Assembly: GCA_900319385.1 (NCBI GenBank)
Contig: ONOG01000023.1
Span: 1-64,000 of the forward strand
Length of the DNA stretch: 64,000 nt
Direction: 5' to 3'
Origin: an uncultured Prevotellaceae bacterium
Lineage (GTDB): Bacteria > Bacteroidota > Bacteroidia > Bacteroidales > Bacteroidaceae
In this document: one piece after another, positions 35,833-44,757 of the stretch
How positions within the stretch are numbered: position 1 is the stretch's first letter
How the letters are laid out: each line of letters opens with the position of its first letter
Made by a program: the position numbers and the translations under genes
Notes under the pieces: generated by a model
The model's database searches: none
What the model was told of the DNA's origin: nothing
Seen by the model: the letters and a program-made list of their open reading frames with translations, nothing else

Positions 35833-38383
35833 TGTCTTCGGGAACTACGTCGGCAGGTACCTTCAGCGGCTCCATCCAGCTGGGTTCGCCGCGGTGGTAC
35901 TGCTGCTTGAGCTGCTGCTGCCATTCCTCGTCCGTCAGTCGGGGTACGCCGAGCGGCTGGTCGAACTCGCGATAGGAGAAGACGGCACCGCGGGTGAGGT
36001 AGAGCTGGCCGTCGATTTCGACAATGACATAGATTTCGTTGGCACGGCCAACTGCCTCGTAGAGCACCGACTTATTATCGTTGTTGTAGGCATTGGCGGT
36101 ATAGACGTCGGCCACGACGGCGACGCTCTTGTCCGCACCCTCGACCGAGTTCCAGTCCTGGAGCCACTGGTCGGGTTCGCGCAGCATGTCGAGCGAGATA
36201 TATTCAAATTGTGCGCCGACGTACTCCAGTTCGCGGTATTCCTCTTCGGTCAGTTTCTGGCCGGCGAGTTCCTTCTTGCTGCAGGCAAGGAAGAATTCGG
36301 CATGTTCGCGCAGCGAGGTGGTGTAGCGTTCGGTGTCCTCGGTCGTGAGGTTGTATTTGGCAAACACGCGTTCGGTCTCGGCGAGCAGGTCGATGGCCTT
36401 CTGCCAGAACTTCACGTTCGGTTCGACATAGCCCAGGCAGAGGGGTTCTTCCGGTCCGCCGCCGCCACACTCGGCGCCCATGGGCTGCTTGGCGTAGAGG
36501 ATGGCGTCGTGCTTCAGTTCTGCCCACGAAGCCAGGGCTGCGTTCAGGTTCTTCTTGTCCCACTGCGGGGTGAGCATGAAGTAGTTCGGATGTGTGCCGT
36601 CGGCCTTGGGCGTCTCATACTTCTCGGCCTGCAGGGTGGTCAGTGTCTTCATCCATTCGTTCGCCACGTTGTTCTGCCACTTCGTCGGGTCGCTCTCCTT
36701 CTTCATCTTGTCGAGCATTTTGGTGTAGTCGGGCCAGGTCTCGGCTTCCTTCAGTTCGTCGATGAGGATGCGTTCGGCGGCAGGCATACCGAAGGCAGCC
36801 ATCACGTCGAGTCCCTTCGGCAGCGGGCGGAGCGTCTTCTGGCTGTCGTAGTCCACCATCTCTTGCAGCACGAGTGCGTCGGGCATGAAGCGTTGCGGCA
36901 TGAGATTGATTTTGTAGATGCTCGTTGCCTGGAACTTCGGTACGATGCGTGTCTGCTCGTCCATCAGCTTCTTGACGGCTTCGAAGAAGCGTTTCTGCAC
37001 CGCGCCGTCGTTGGCCAGTGCCGTGAGCGTCACACCCTCTTTCTTCATCAGCTCCGCAATCTGCGGGATGCTGGCGTTGTCGGGCGTTCCCAAGAGGTAG
37101 GTGATGGGTTCGGTGAGGTTCTTGTAGAAGTGCATGACGGTCTGGTTGCCGGTGAGCACTTGCGCGATGACGGCTGCTTCGAGCAGCTGTGCGGGTTTGT
37201 CGGCAATGAAGGGTGCCGTCTGTAGCCACATCATCGCCTTGAAGTAGCGCTGCAGACTTTCGGTGCGGGTGTAGTGGCCTCGCGGACGGAAGAGCGAGTA
37301 CATGAAGTTGACATCGCGGTAGTCGAGGAATTCGCTGAAGGAATCATCGCAGTTTTTGATCTGATTCAGTTCATCCTGGACTTCGGGAATCAGTTCGACG
37401 GGGATGTTGAGCGACTGGCTGCCCGTGAGCAGTGCGTGGCCGATGGCGAAGTAGGCTGCGGCGTGTTCGGCGGCTTTCACGAGCTTCGGGTCAGAGGCGT
37501 CGTAGCTGTAGTTCGACAGCGCGGTGTGCATCTCGTCGCAGAGCGACGTGAGGCGTGGTATGAACTGTGTCTCCTCAGCCTTGCGCAGCATGACATCGAA
37601 GTATTGGTGGAAGGTCTGCAGATAGAGGTCAGTGGTGACGAACGACGGGAAATCGTGGTAGTCGTTGTTCTCATACACCTGGAACAGCTGGTCGTACTGT
37701 CCATCGACGATGGCAAATCCCTGCTCGGCAAGCTTCGAACGCAGCTGGTTGCCCGTGGTGATGGGGGCCGACTGCAGGGTCACGGTGAACGAATCGACCT
37801 GCTGTGTCTCCCAGCCCAGTCCTTCCTTCTGGTAGAGGTTGACCACGTTGTCGACATTGACGATGAACCCTTCGCCCATCTTGAAGTTCTGCTTCAGCAG
37901 TTCGGCCTCGCGGGCTTTGATCTTGTCGATGAACGCTGTTTCCTCTGCCGTGTAGGCGATGGGCTTCTTGGCAATCTCGAACATGGCGGCGCCCTCCTTG
38001 TCGTCGGGGTCCCACCACTCATCAGCACCTTCTTCTTCGACCGACCAACGGGCCATCATCAGTCGGTTGTACCACGTCGTCTGCTCGAAGATGCCGCGCA
38101 GGTCGGCCGACTCGAAGATGTAGCCCTGCCGCGCAGCAAAGGCATTGCGAAGCACGCGCAGCTCGCTCAGCGTCAGTTGGTTGATGTCCATCGAAAGGTC
38201 GATGCCATCTTTCATCGCCTCGACGTTCAGTCGGGGGCGGTTGGACTGCCATTCGGGCACGGGGAGTTGCGGTCCCTCGCCACCCACGCCTGGTTTGCAA
38301 CCGGCGACCACCAGCACCGTGGCCAGTGTCGCGAAGGCAAGACTGCAAAGGCTACTTGCCTTCAAAAATCTGCATGCTTTCAT
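35801..38383 (-). CDS. DUF3160 lipoprotein with YARHG domain
   Basis: An 860-aa predicted lipoprotein: signal sequence with lipobox LVVAGC near residues 24-29. Residues ~70-110 (LTLSELRVLRNAFAARQGYIF...FEQTTWYN) look like a YARHG domain, a small extracellular module. The remainder fits DUF3160, a large family of unknown function common in Bacteroidetes. Visible landmarks are FVTTDLYLQTFHQYFDVMLR, MPQRFMPDALVLQEMVDY and the C-terminal RLTDEEWQQQL. It overlaps by 32 nt with genes on both sides, so all three are co-translated. No catalytic function can be assigned. Confidence 0.85.
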   Translation of the reverse strand: MKACRFLKASSLCSLAFATLATVLVVAGCKPGVGGEGPQLPVPEWQSNRPRLNVEAMKDGIDLSMDINQLTLSELRVLRNAFAARQGYIFESADLRGIFEQTTWYNRLMMARWSVEEEGADEWWDPDDKEGAAMFEIAKKPIAYTAEETAFIDKIKAREAELLKQNFKMGEGFIVNVDNVVNLYQKEGLGWETQQVDSFTVTLQSAPITTGNQLRSKLAEQGFAIVDGQYDQLFQVYENNDYHDFPSFVTTDLYLQTFHQYFDVMLRKAEETQFIPRLTSLCDEMHTALSNYSYDASDPKLVKAAEHAAAYFAIGHALLTGSQSLNIPVELIPEVQDELNQIKNCDDSFSEFLDYRDVNFMYSLFRPRGHYTRTESLQRYFKAMMWLQTAPFIADKPAQLLEAAVIAQVLTGNQTVMHFYKNLTEPITYLLGTPDNASIPQIAELMKKEGVTLTALANDGAVQKRFFEAVKKLMDEQTRIVPKFQATSIYKINLMPQRFMPDALVLQEMVDYDSQKTLRPLPKGLDVMAAFGMPAAERILIDELKEAETWPDYTKMLDKMKKESDPTKWQNNVANEWMKTLTTLQAEKYETPKADGTHPNYFMLTPQWDKKNLNAALASWAELKHDAILYAKQPMGAECGGGGPEEPLCLGYVEPNVKFWQKAIDLLAETERVFAKYNLTTEDTERYTTSLREHAEFFLACSKKELAGQKLTEEEYRELEYVGAQFEYISLDMLREPDQWLQDWNSVEGADKSVAVVADVYTANAYNNDNKSVLYEAVGRANEIYVIVEIDGQLYLTRGAVFSYREFDQPLGVPRLTDEEWQQQLKQQYHRGEPSWMEPLKVPADVVPEDNELIFYSTGC

Positions 38384-38867
38384 CTTTCTTGGAATTTAAG
38401 GTTAAATATCGTTCGAAGGCGGGACCGAAACGGCTCCACCCATATTCTGCCACTGCAAAGCGCTGTCCGTCGGCCGAGCGTTCGAGGCTGCGTAGGCGTC
38501 CGCCGACAAAGCGGAAATCGACTAACCGCCCTCCGAGCCGCGTCCCCATCCACAGCGGACGGATGTGCCCCTTGACGTTATGGAACACAAACAGCCGCCG
38601 GTCCATCTCCGTACTGAAGCGTGTCCGCTTCACCACACCGACAAAAGCCTCGGCCAAGCCGTCGCCATCGACATCGCCCTCGCACCACTGATACACGGGG
38701 TACGGCAGTCGCCAGCGGTCGGTCCGCACCACCCTACCCCTCGCGTCGCAGGTCTCGAGCAGCAGCACCGAGAGCGAGTCCGTCCGACGTTCGAGCCTGT
38801 AGTGCTGGGCGTGCAGGTCGGTGCACAGCGCGAGCAGGGTCAGTATGCCGATCAGCGTCTTTGTCAT
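38352..38867 (-). CDS. Small secreted protein with a DVDGDG calcium-type loop
   Basis: A 171-aa protein with a signal peptide (MTKTLIGILTLLALCTDLHAQ). Centrally it has CEGDVDGDGLAEAFVG, an FG-GAP/VCBS-like calcium loop, followed by beta-rich sequence. No named family is recognised. It is the first gene of the operon with the DUF3160 lipoprotein and the CapA-like protein, overlapping the former by 32 nt. The ATG at 38867 lies only about 11 nt from the -7 element TATCTTTG, so the transcript would be leaderless or nearly so. A TTG further upstream is excluded because it lies upstream of the promoter. Confidence 0.75.
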   Translation of the reverse strand: MTKTLIGILTLLALCTDLHAQHYRLERRTDSLSVLLLETCDARGRVVRTDRWRLPYPVYQWCEGDVDGDGLAEAFVGVVKRTRFSTEMDRRLFVFHNVKGHIRPLWMGTRLGGRLVDFRFVGGRLRSLERSADGQRFAVAEYGWSRFGPAFERYLTLNSKKDESMQIFEGK

Positions 38868-38877
38868 GAGTCTGCGG

Positions 38878-38885
38878 CAAAGATA
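38878..38885 (-). promoter_or_regulatory. Promoter -7 element of the three-gene operon
   Basis: TATCTTTG on -, 10 nt before the ATG at 38867, implies a 5' UTR of only a few nucleotides. Confidence 0.6.
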
Positions 38886-38888
38886 CAA

Positions 38889-38930
38889 CAATAAATTAAT
38901 AATTAAAAATTAATAATTAAAAATTATTTG
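38889..38930. repeat. AT-rich TTAATAATTAAAAA tandem repeat
   Basis: Two to three copies of a 14-bp AT unit directly upstream of the promoter. Confidence 0.65.
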
Positions 38931-39030
38931 CAGCTCACAAAAAGGGGGTTAGACATCCCATCGTCCAGACAACGCATACACCCAAATCGGGCAATAGGAA
39001 TTGCTATTGTACGAAAGGAAAGAAATAATG

Positions 39031-39207
39031 ATTATTCGCAATCATACCACTAACTATCCCACGCAGAGACGCAGAGTGCGCAGAGGTTTTTTTTCTACTC
39101 GATGTCTGCGCCCACAGAGACGCGCCGTTACGGCGGCAGAAAACATCTCTGCGCACTCTGCGTCTCTGCGTGGTATTCAAAGGATTGGTGGTACGATTGC
39201 GGATAAT
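39031..39207. repeat. MITE-like inverted-repeat element with CACGCAGAG arms
   Basis: The arms 39060-39085 and 39147-39172 are a perfect 26-bp inverted repeat (start CACGCAGAGACGCAGAGTGC). Outside them, ATTATTCGCAATCATACCAC (39031-39050) matches the reverse complement of 39188-39207 with two or three differences. The whole is a ~177-bp palindromic element with a GC-rich core. A relative is at 40272-40452. Confidence 0.85.
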
Positions 39208-39339
39208 CATAAAAGACATTGTGCTGAATTTCTCCATATTGCTTTCCGCCAAATACGAAAGGCTTTTCCGAGGTAAAAAGAGCGGCAAACGGCCCCGTAT
39301 TCCCGCAAGCTGTGCCGAGGGAAGAGGACTGAAGTGCGG

Positions 39340-39438
39340 AACAAACTCAAAATATCATTGATATTTCTGAAAATTCCATTGATATTTTTACAAATTCCAT
39401 TGATATTTCTACAAATCTCAATGATATTTTGAGTTTTC
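39340..39438. repeat. 21-bp tandem array bounded by inverted ends (copy 1)
   Basis: Three to four units of ATTGATATTT(C/T)T...AAATTCC, with ACTCAAAATATCATTGA at the left and its inverse TCAATGATATTTTGAGT at the right. Copies 2 and 3 are at 49500-49590 and 63082-63180. Confidence 0.85.
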
Positions 39439-39587
39439 AGGGCGCACGGTCTGACTTTCGCGTGCGTCACCGTCGGGTTGCGTCTGCGGCCTGGCTGACT
39501 TTGTTCCCCACCCTTTAGGGGCTTTCCCTGCCCATGCAGCGATCGGAAAGTGTAAAGTTCCGATCAACTTTCGGAAGTTGTTTTTTA

Positions 39588-39722
39588 TACCATGAATAGC
39601 ATGAATAACATAAATGATGGTTTGCGGAGCGATGAGGGCAACCATGAATGGGGAAGCCTTGCGGCTTTATTGCCTGCCGGAGGGGTATAGATGCGGAGCA
39701 TCCACCATTTATGGTTGCCGCC
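39588..39722 (+). repeat. CATGAAT-family dispersed repeat, direct copy
   Basis: Near-identical to the reverse complement of 605-733, about 125 bp. It contains the inner dyad CAACCATGAATGG...CCATTTATGGTTG, so it can form a long hairpin. Confidence 0.85.
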
Positions 39723-39893
39723 ACCTCAAGTTAAAAGTGAAAAGTGAAAAGTGAAAAATGGATGGATGGAAGCCCCAGCGGGGCTTGACATTAGTAGCCA
39801 GCCTTTTCAATGGCTGGATGAAAAGTGAAAAGTTGAAAGTTAAAATGAGAACTATGCTTCATTTTATTCATGCAATTCATGGTATAAAATTTT

Positions 39894-40146
39894 ATGGGTG
39901 TCCGGTAAAAAAAATAGTCCCGAAGGGACGACGGATTACAGGCAGGGGTGAAGCAAAGCGAAACCCCTGCTATCGTACATGACAGAAGCGAAGCCCCGAA
40001 GGGGCGACAGGCAAGATGAATCGCTTTATGCTCACAGTGTTTGTCTTTTATCTGTCGCCCCGTCGGGGCTTTATTTCCTACTTAACCCCAAGCAGGGGTT
40101 GCGCTTTGCTTCACCCCTGCCTGTGGTCTGTCGTCCCTTCGGGACT
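39894..40146. repeat. Large palindromic intergenic element (GGGGTGAAGC type), copy 1
   Basis: Starts ATGGGTGTCCGGTAAAA. The arms 39916-39970 and 40092-40146 (left begins AGTCCCGAAGGGACGAC) are 55-bp near-perfect inverted repeats. A second nested pair, AAGCCCCGAAGGGGCGACAG (39991-40010) and CTGTCGCCCCGTCGGGGCTT (40052-40071), lies inside. Copy 2 is at 49000-49221. Confidence 0.85.
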
Positions 40147-40271
40147 TTCCAAGCCTCCTTATTCTATGATTCAATTCAGAGCCAACGGTGATGGGGAATT
40201 ATCAATCTCTTATTTAGCTTTACCGGATAGCAATAATAAATTTTGACTCAACTTTCGGATGTCTCATTATC

Positions 40272-40452
40272 CACGCAGAGGCGCAGAGTGCGCAGAGCTT
40301 ATTTCTATCGCCAATTTAATCCTGCGCAGAGACGCACCTGACGGTGCGAGTACGCAGAGGTCTCCGCGTTCTCGCACCGTCAGGTGCGTCTCTGCGCAGC
40401 GCAAAAGGTCCATCAGTATCATAAACCTCTGCGCACTCTGCGCCTCTGCGTG
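40272..40452. repeat. Doubly nested palindrome with CACGCAGAGG arms
   Basis: Outer arms 40272-40297 and 40427-40452 are 26-bp perfect inverted repeats, closely related to those at 39060-39172. A second perfect 29-bp inverted repeat, 40322-40350 and 40371-40399, sits inside, with a third small dyad at its centre. Confidence 0.9.
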
Positions 40453-40535
40453 ATAGATATAAAACTTCCGAAACTTGAAGTTCTAATAATGAATGTTAAA
40501 CTTGCGGGACACCGAACGGAAAACGCCCGCGAGAC

Positions 40536-40566
40536 TTGCGCACACGGACGTTTTGTAATATATTTG
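40536..40566 (+). promoter_or_regulatory. Promoter of the ECF sigma operon
   Basis: TTG (40536-40538), a 20-nt gap, then TATATTTG (40559-40566): a good -33/-7 pair, 65 nt before the ATG at 40632. Confidence 0.65.
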
Positions 40567-40631
40567 TCAAAAAAATCCGCTGGGCGGTTAGCTTTTCGCG
40601 ACGCTGAGGGGTATTGAGAGAAAAAGAAAGG

Positions 40632-41120
40632 ATGAAACGAGAGGAAATCGAACGGCTGTTCCGGCAGCACTATGCACGGATGCTGCGCGTGGCACGCACG
40701 CTGATCGACGACGAGCAGGAATGCGAGGACGCCGTCGGCGACGTGTTTGCCGACCTGCTGCACGGCACCATCCTGCTGACGGCTGCGACCGAGACGCAGT
40801 ACCTCATGACGGCGGTGCGCAACCGCTGCCTCAAACGCCTGCGCCACGCCGAGGTGGTGAGGCGGATGGAGAGGGATACCTCCGCCGGAGCGCCGGATGC
40901 GGCTGACGAGGACGACGACGGACGGCTGACGGACATCACCGAGTGGGTGGTCGGTCGGCTCTCGGCCGACGAGCAGCGCATCTTCAGCCTGCGATTCGCC
41001 GACGGCTGCACCTACGCCGAAATTGCCTCCGAGCTGGGGCTGAGCCGCGTGGCCGTCTGGAAACACCTCCATCGCATCATCCTGATGCTCCGAACCCAAT
41101 TTAATTCAAAGCAAGTATGA
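40632..41120 (+). CDS. ECF-type RNA polymerase sigma factor
   Basis: A 162-aa extracytoplasmic-function sigma factor. Region 2 is at about residues 5-70 (EIERLFRQHYARMLRVARTLIDDEQECEDAVGDVF is the usual 2.1-2.2 pattern). An acidic Asp-rich linker (ADEDDDG) follows, then region 4 at about 105-155 with the helix-turn-helix YAEIASELGLSRVAVWKHL. The ATG at 40632 is preferred to a TTG at 40614. The stop overlaps the ATG of the anti-sigma gene, and a TonB-type receptor follows, the classical FecI/FecR/FecA layout of Bacteroidetes. Confidence 0.92.
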   Translation: MKREEIERLFRQHYARMLRVARTLIDDEQECEDAVGDVFADLLHGTILLTAATETQYLMTAVRNRCLKRLRHAEVVRRMERDTSAGAPDAADEDDDGRLTDITEWVVGRLSADEQRIFSLRFADGCTYAEIASELGLSRVAVWKHLHRIILMLRTQFNSKQV

Positions 41121-41632
41121 ACACTCCTCAATCCCCTCAAGACCTGCTAGACCGCATGGACGCGCAGGATCGGCAGCCCGATGTCGATGCCGCATGGCGG
41201 CGGTTTGAACAAAAGCATTTCGCACCCCGTCGCCGGTCGGTCGGCTGGCGGCAGGTGGCTGCAGTCGTGGCTGGCATCATCTTCGCCGCGGGTCTCGTTG
41301 TGGCGGCGGTGCAGTGGGCGCGACACACGGATGCCGTGCCGCAGCAGGACGACAGCACCGGCGTGGTCGTGGCGGCGACGAGCCAGCAGGCCGACAGCGT
41401 CGTCTGCTTCGACAACACACGCCTCGACAGTCTGCTGAATGTGATGGCCACGCACTACGGCATGGCTGTCCAATTCGACGACGAACGCACCGCCAGCCTG
41501 CGTTTCTACCTCACGCTCAGCACGCAGGAGCCGGTCGAGGCTATGCTGCAGCGGCTCAACCAGTTCGACGGCCTGCAGCTCAGCGTCAAGGGCGACACCA
41601 TCTACGTGCGCAGAGAGGAGGTGCAGCCATGA
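41117..41632 (+). CDS. Short FecR-like anti-sigma factor
   Basis: A 171-aa inner-membrane protein with a cytoplasmic N-terminus (residues 1-45), one transmembrane helix (about 46-66, VAAVVAGIIFAAGLVVAAV) and a periplasmic part. The C-terminal ~75 residues (VVCFDNTRLDSLLNVMATHYG...LQLSVKGDTIYVRR) have the betaalphabeta look of the DUF4974/STN-like domain that ends Bacteroidetes FecR proteins. The FecR domain proper, normally ~100 aa between membrane and DUF4974, is missing, so the protein is about half the usual 300-390 aa. Its ends overlap the sigma gene and the receptor gene by 4 nt each, so the deletion is not an assembly gap. Confidence 0.8.
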   Translation: MNTPQSPQDLLDRMDAQDRQPDVDAAWRRFEQKHFAPRRRSVGWRQVAAVVAGIIFAAGLVVAAVQWARHTDAVPQQDDSTGVVVAATSQQADSVVCFDNTRLDSLLNVMATHYGMAVQFDDERTASLRFYLTLSTQEPVEAMLQRLNQFDGLQLSVKGDTIYVRREEVQP

Positions 41633-44600
41633 GACTCTCGGCATTGATCTTCCTGCTGCTCCTCGGCAGCAGCCTCCGTGCACAACTGACGTGCAGTTTC
41701 GACAACACCCCCCTGCTCCAGGCGCTGCGCACCATCGACGATGCCTCGCCGGACTACACGGTCGATGTCCTCACCGACGGCCTCGACTCGCTGCGCACCT
41801 CGGCGCAAATCAAGGGCCTCAACGCGCCGGCAGCGGTGAAGCGGGCCTGCAAGGGACTGCCCGTGAAGGTGAAAGTGATGGACAGCAGCATCTGTGTGCA
41901 ACTGCACAGCCGCCGGCAGGAGAAGACGAGCGTCGTCCTGCAGGGCAACGTGCAGGACAGCTTTCTGGAGCGCGGCCTCTTCGGCGTGAGCCTGGCGCTG
42001 TTCAGCGCCGACAGCAGCATGGTCGAGAGCAAAGCGACGTTTTACGAAATCGGAAGCGACTCGATGCACGTCACTACCTTATATTATCTGGGCACCTCGG
42101 CGCAGCCTGGCCACTACCGCGTCAGAGCGCAGAAAGACGGCTACGACGACGGCTGGGCAGAGGTGGACATCCCGGAGCGGCACAAAGGGGGCAACATCAT
42201 GGTTCCGATGATCAACATGCGGCGCTCGATGAAGGCTATCAAACTGGGCGAAGTGGAGATTGTCGCCACGCGCATCAAGGTCAGAATGCGCGGCGACACC
42301 CTCGTCTATGACGCCCGTGCGTTCCAGTTGCCCCAAGGCTCCATGCTCAGCAACCTCATCGACCAGCTGCCTGGCGCACGGCTGACGGAGCAGGGCGAAA
42401 TCTTCATCAACGGACGGAAAATCGACGAACTGACGCTGAACTCCCGTTCGCTGTTCCGCGGCAACAAGAAGGTGCTGCTGGAGAACCTGCCCTACTTCAC
42501 GGTGAAGGAACTGAAGGTCTTCGAACGCGAAAACTTCGAGGCCGTGGCGCGTGGCATCAAGGATGCGCCGAAGGACTACGTGATGGACGTGGCGCTGAAA
42601 GACGAATACAGCACCGGACTGATCGGCAATGCAGACCTCGGCGCCGGAACCCACGAACGCTACGTGGGCCGTGCGTTCGGCATTCTGCTCACCAAGACGC
42701 TGACGCTGGCCGGCTACGTCAACGTGAACAACACGAATGACCGCGACCGCGGCGGCAGCGGCGGATGGGGCGGCGGCGCGGGAGGCTTCAACATGGGCAG
42801 TTACACGTCGCCGCAACAGCGCGTGGGAGCCGGACTGACCATCAACTATAAGAGCACGGCCATCGACAAAAGAATCGGCTGGGCGAAATACAACCTCTAT
42901 TCAGAAATAGCCTTCGACCGCCTCCACGTCGACAACGAGACACAGACGTGGCAGCAGCGCTTCCTGCCGCAGGGCAGTGCCTTCAGCCGCATGAAACAAT
43001 GGGACAAGGAGGGGCACACGGTGCTGCAGACTATCAACCAGTTCCAACTGTCAGGTATCGCCAACAACGGCTACCTCATCGCAGGATTCAGGGAGCAGCG
43101 CAACGACGGTGGCTCCGACTTCATGCAGTGGGACGACGCCGGCGTGGCGGCCATGCAGCAGGTGCAGAGCCGGGGACGGATGCGCCACTACGGCATCTTC
43201 ATGTGCCGCATGACGCTGCCGTGGCTGTGGAACAAGCACATCGACTTAGACCTCGACCTGCACTGGACACGCGCCGAGCGCGACTACTATCGCCGCCAGA
43301 ACTCCACCCTCGGCACCGCCACGAGCGACTACCGCCACGAGTACGACACCGAACGAGCCGCGTCGTACCACATCGAGCCGACCATCGGACGCACGTTCCG
43401 ACCGCACGAGCGGCTGGAACTCGGGGTGACGGGCCGATACAGGCTGACCGACGACTGGGCCGACAATCCGCTCTACCAACTCTCGCGTCTTGCAGGTTGG
43501 GCCAAAGAGGACAGCGTGGCCATCGACCTCACACCGTCCGACCACGACCTGATGGCTTCGGTGCTCGACCCCACGAACAGTTCCTACTACGACCGCCGTC
43601 AGCACGATGGCGAAGTGGGCTTACGGCTGAAACTCCTCCGCGGCAAGGGTTTGCCGTTTGAAGTGAGGCTCACCCTGCCCCTGCTCCTTACACAGGAACG
43701 GATGGACTACCGCCGTGCCGCCATCGACACGCTGGCCCGCCGCACAGGATTCTTCGTCAACCCGTCGCTCTCGTTGCGCCATGACCGCTGGCGACTGAAC
43801 CTGTCGATGCACACGTCGATGCCAGCGATGCTGAGTCTGATGCCCATGCGCGACGCCCGCAATCCGCTCTCGGTCCGCGAGGGAAACCCCGAGCTGAAGA
43901 ACAACCAGCGCCTCGAAGCCTCCTTCTCGTGGAACCACCGCCCGAAGGGTGCGGTGACTGAGGGCCGTGCGACGATGAATCTCTCGGCCGCAGCCACCTA
44001 TCACCTGCGCAGCACGGCGCAGGGTTTCACCTACGACGCCCTGACCACCGCCTACACCTACCGCCCCGAAAACGTGCGTGGCAACTGGACGGCCTCGACC
44101 ACCTTCGGCATCTCCCTCGCGCTGGGCAGCAAACAGCGGTGGTGGCTGGACAGCGAAACGAGTCAGCATACGTGGCATTCGGTCGATTACACCTCTGTCA
44201 GCGGGATGACGGAAGCCCAACTGAATAAGGTGGAAACGGTGAATGTCGGCGAGACCATCAAACTGCGCTACACGGCCAACCAGACCAAACTCTCGCTCGC
44301 GGCCGACCTGCGCTGGCGACGCTCGTGGGGACACCGCCCCTCGTCGCCGTCGATCAGTGCGCTCGACAGCCGACTGACCTTCACCGCCCAGCAGACCCTG
44401 CAGCGCAGCGGCACGTCGTTCGCCCTCGACGCCTCGCTCTACGACCGCCGCGGCTACTCCACCTCGGCCATGAACCGCACAGAGTGGCTCGTCAATGCTT
44501 CGGTGACGCAGCCCATTCCGAAGACCAACTTCCAACTGCGACTCGAAGCCCACGACCTGTTCAACCAGATTTCCAGCACGCAATACGAGGTCAACGCCCA

Positions 44601-44688
44601 GGGACGAACCGAGACCTGGCACCGCGTCGCCCCCAACTACGTCATGCTGCACCTGCTCTGGCAGTTCACCCGAAAGCCAAGGAACTGA
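41629..44688 (+). CDS. STN-domain TonB-receptor-like outer-membrane beta-barrel protein
   Basis: A 1019-aa outer-membrane protein with a signal peptide (MRLSALIFLLLLGSSLRAQ). An STN signalling domain (about 20-95, FDNTPLLQALRTIDD...) is followed by a carboxypeptidase-regulatory-like beta domain (~100-200, VVLQGNVQDSFLERGLFGVSLAL). A plug-like region (DTLVYDARAFQLPQGSMLSNLIDQLPGARL...) leads into a long barrel ending NYVMLHLLWQF. A Gly-rich insert (GGSGGWGGGAGG) lies near residue 375. The STN domain fits signal relay to the anti-sigma factor encoded just upstream. No SusD partner follows, so polysaccharide import is not implied. The substrate is unknown. Confidence 0.85.
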   Translation: MRLSALIFLLLLGSSLRAQLTCSFDNTPLLQALRTIDDASPDYTVDVLTDGLDSLRTSAQIKGLNAPAAVKRACKGLPVKVKVMDSSICVQLHSRRQEKTSVVLQGNVQDSFLERGLFGVSLALFSADSSMVESKATFYEIGSDSMHVTTLYYLGTSAQPGHYRVRAQKDGYDDGWAEVDIPERHKGGNIMVPMINMRRSMKAIKLGEVEIVATRIKVRMRGDTLVYDARAFQLPQGSMLSNLIDQLPGARLTEQGEIFINGRKIDELTLNSRSLFRGNKKVLLENLPYFTVKELKVFERENFEAVARGIKDAPKDYVMDVALKDEYSTGLIGNADLGAGTHERYVGRAFGILLTKTLTLAGYVNVNNTNDRDRGGSGGWGGGAGGFNMGSYTSPQQRVGAGLTINYKSTAIDKRIGWAKYNLYSEIAFDRLHVDNETQTWQQRFLPQGSAFSRMKQWDKEGHTVLQTINQFQLSGIANNGYLIAGFREQRNDGGSDFMQWDDAGVAAMQQVQSRGRMRHYGIFMCRMTLPWLWNKHIDLDLDLHWTRAERDYYRRQNSTLGTATSDYRHEYDTERAASYHIEPTIGRTFRPHERLELGVTGRYRLTDDWADNPLYQLSRLAGWAKEDSVAIDLTPSDHDLMASVLDPTNSSYYDRRQHDGEVGLRLKLLRGKGLPFEVRLTLPLLLTQERMDYRRAAIDTLARRTGFFVNPSLSLRHDRWRLNLSMHTSMPAMLSLMPMRDARNPLSVREGNPELKNNQRLEASFSWNHRPKGAVTEGRATMNLSAAATYHLRSTAQGFTYDALTTAYTYRPENVRGNWTASTTFGISLALGSKQRWWLDSETSQHTWHSVDYTSVSGMTEAQLNKVETVNVGETIKLRYTANQTKLSLAADLRWRRSWGHRPSSPSISALDSRLTFTAQQTLQRSGTSFALDASLYDRRGYSTSAMNRTEWLVNASVTQPIPKTNFQLRLEAHDLFNQISSTQYEVNAQGRTETWHRVAPNYVMLHLLWQFTRKPRN

Positions 44689-44698
44689 GCGCAAACGA

Positions 44699-44737
44699 AA
44701 AAGTGCCCTGCATCGAATGGCGATGCAGGGCACTTTT
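44699..44737. terminator. Bidirectional terminator between convergent operons
   Basis: A perfect 17-bp stem, 44699-44715 with 44721-44737 (AAAAGTGCCCTGCATCG and its complement), 5-nt loop, with A-run and T-run on opposite sides. It serves the receptor gene on + and the acyl-CoA dehydrogenase operon on -. Confidence 0.9.
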
Positions 44738-44757
44738 CTGTATAGACCTACAAAATC

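Noticed and set aside
39340..39438. Tandem 21-bp units as a CRISPR array
   Set aside because: Units are contiguous, without unique spacers of constant size, and no cas genes are present.
40614..41120. TTG start for the sigma factor
   Set aside because: The ATG 18 nt downstream gives the usual ECF N-terminus. The extra residues have no counterpart.
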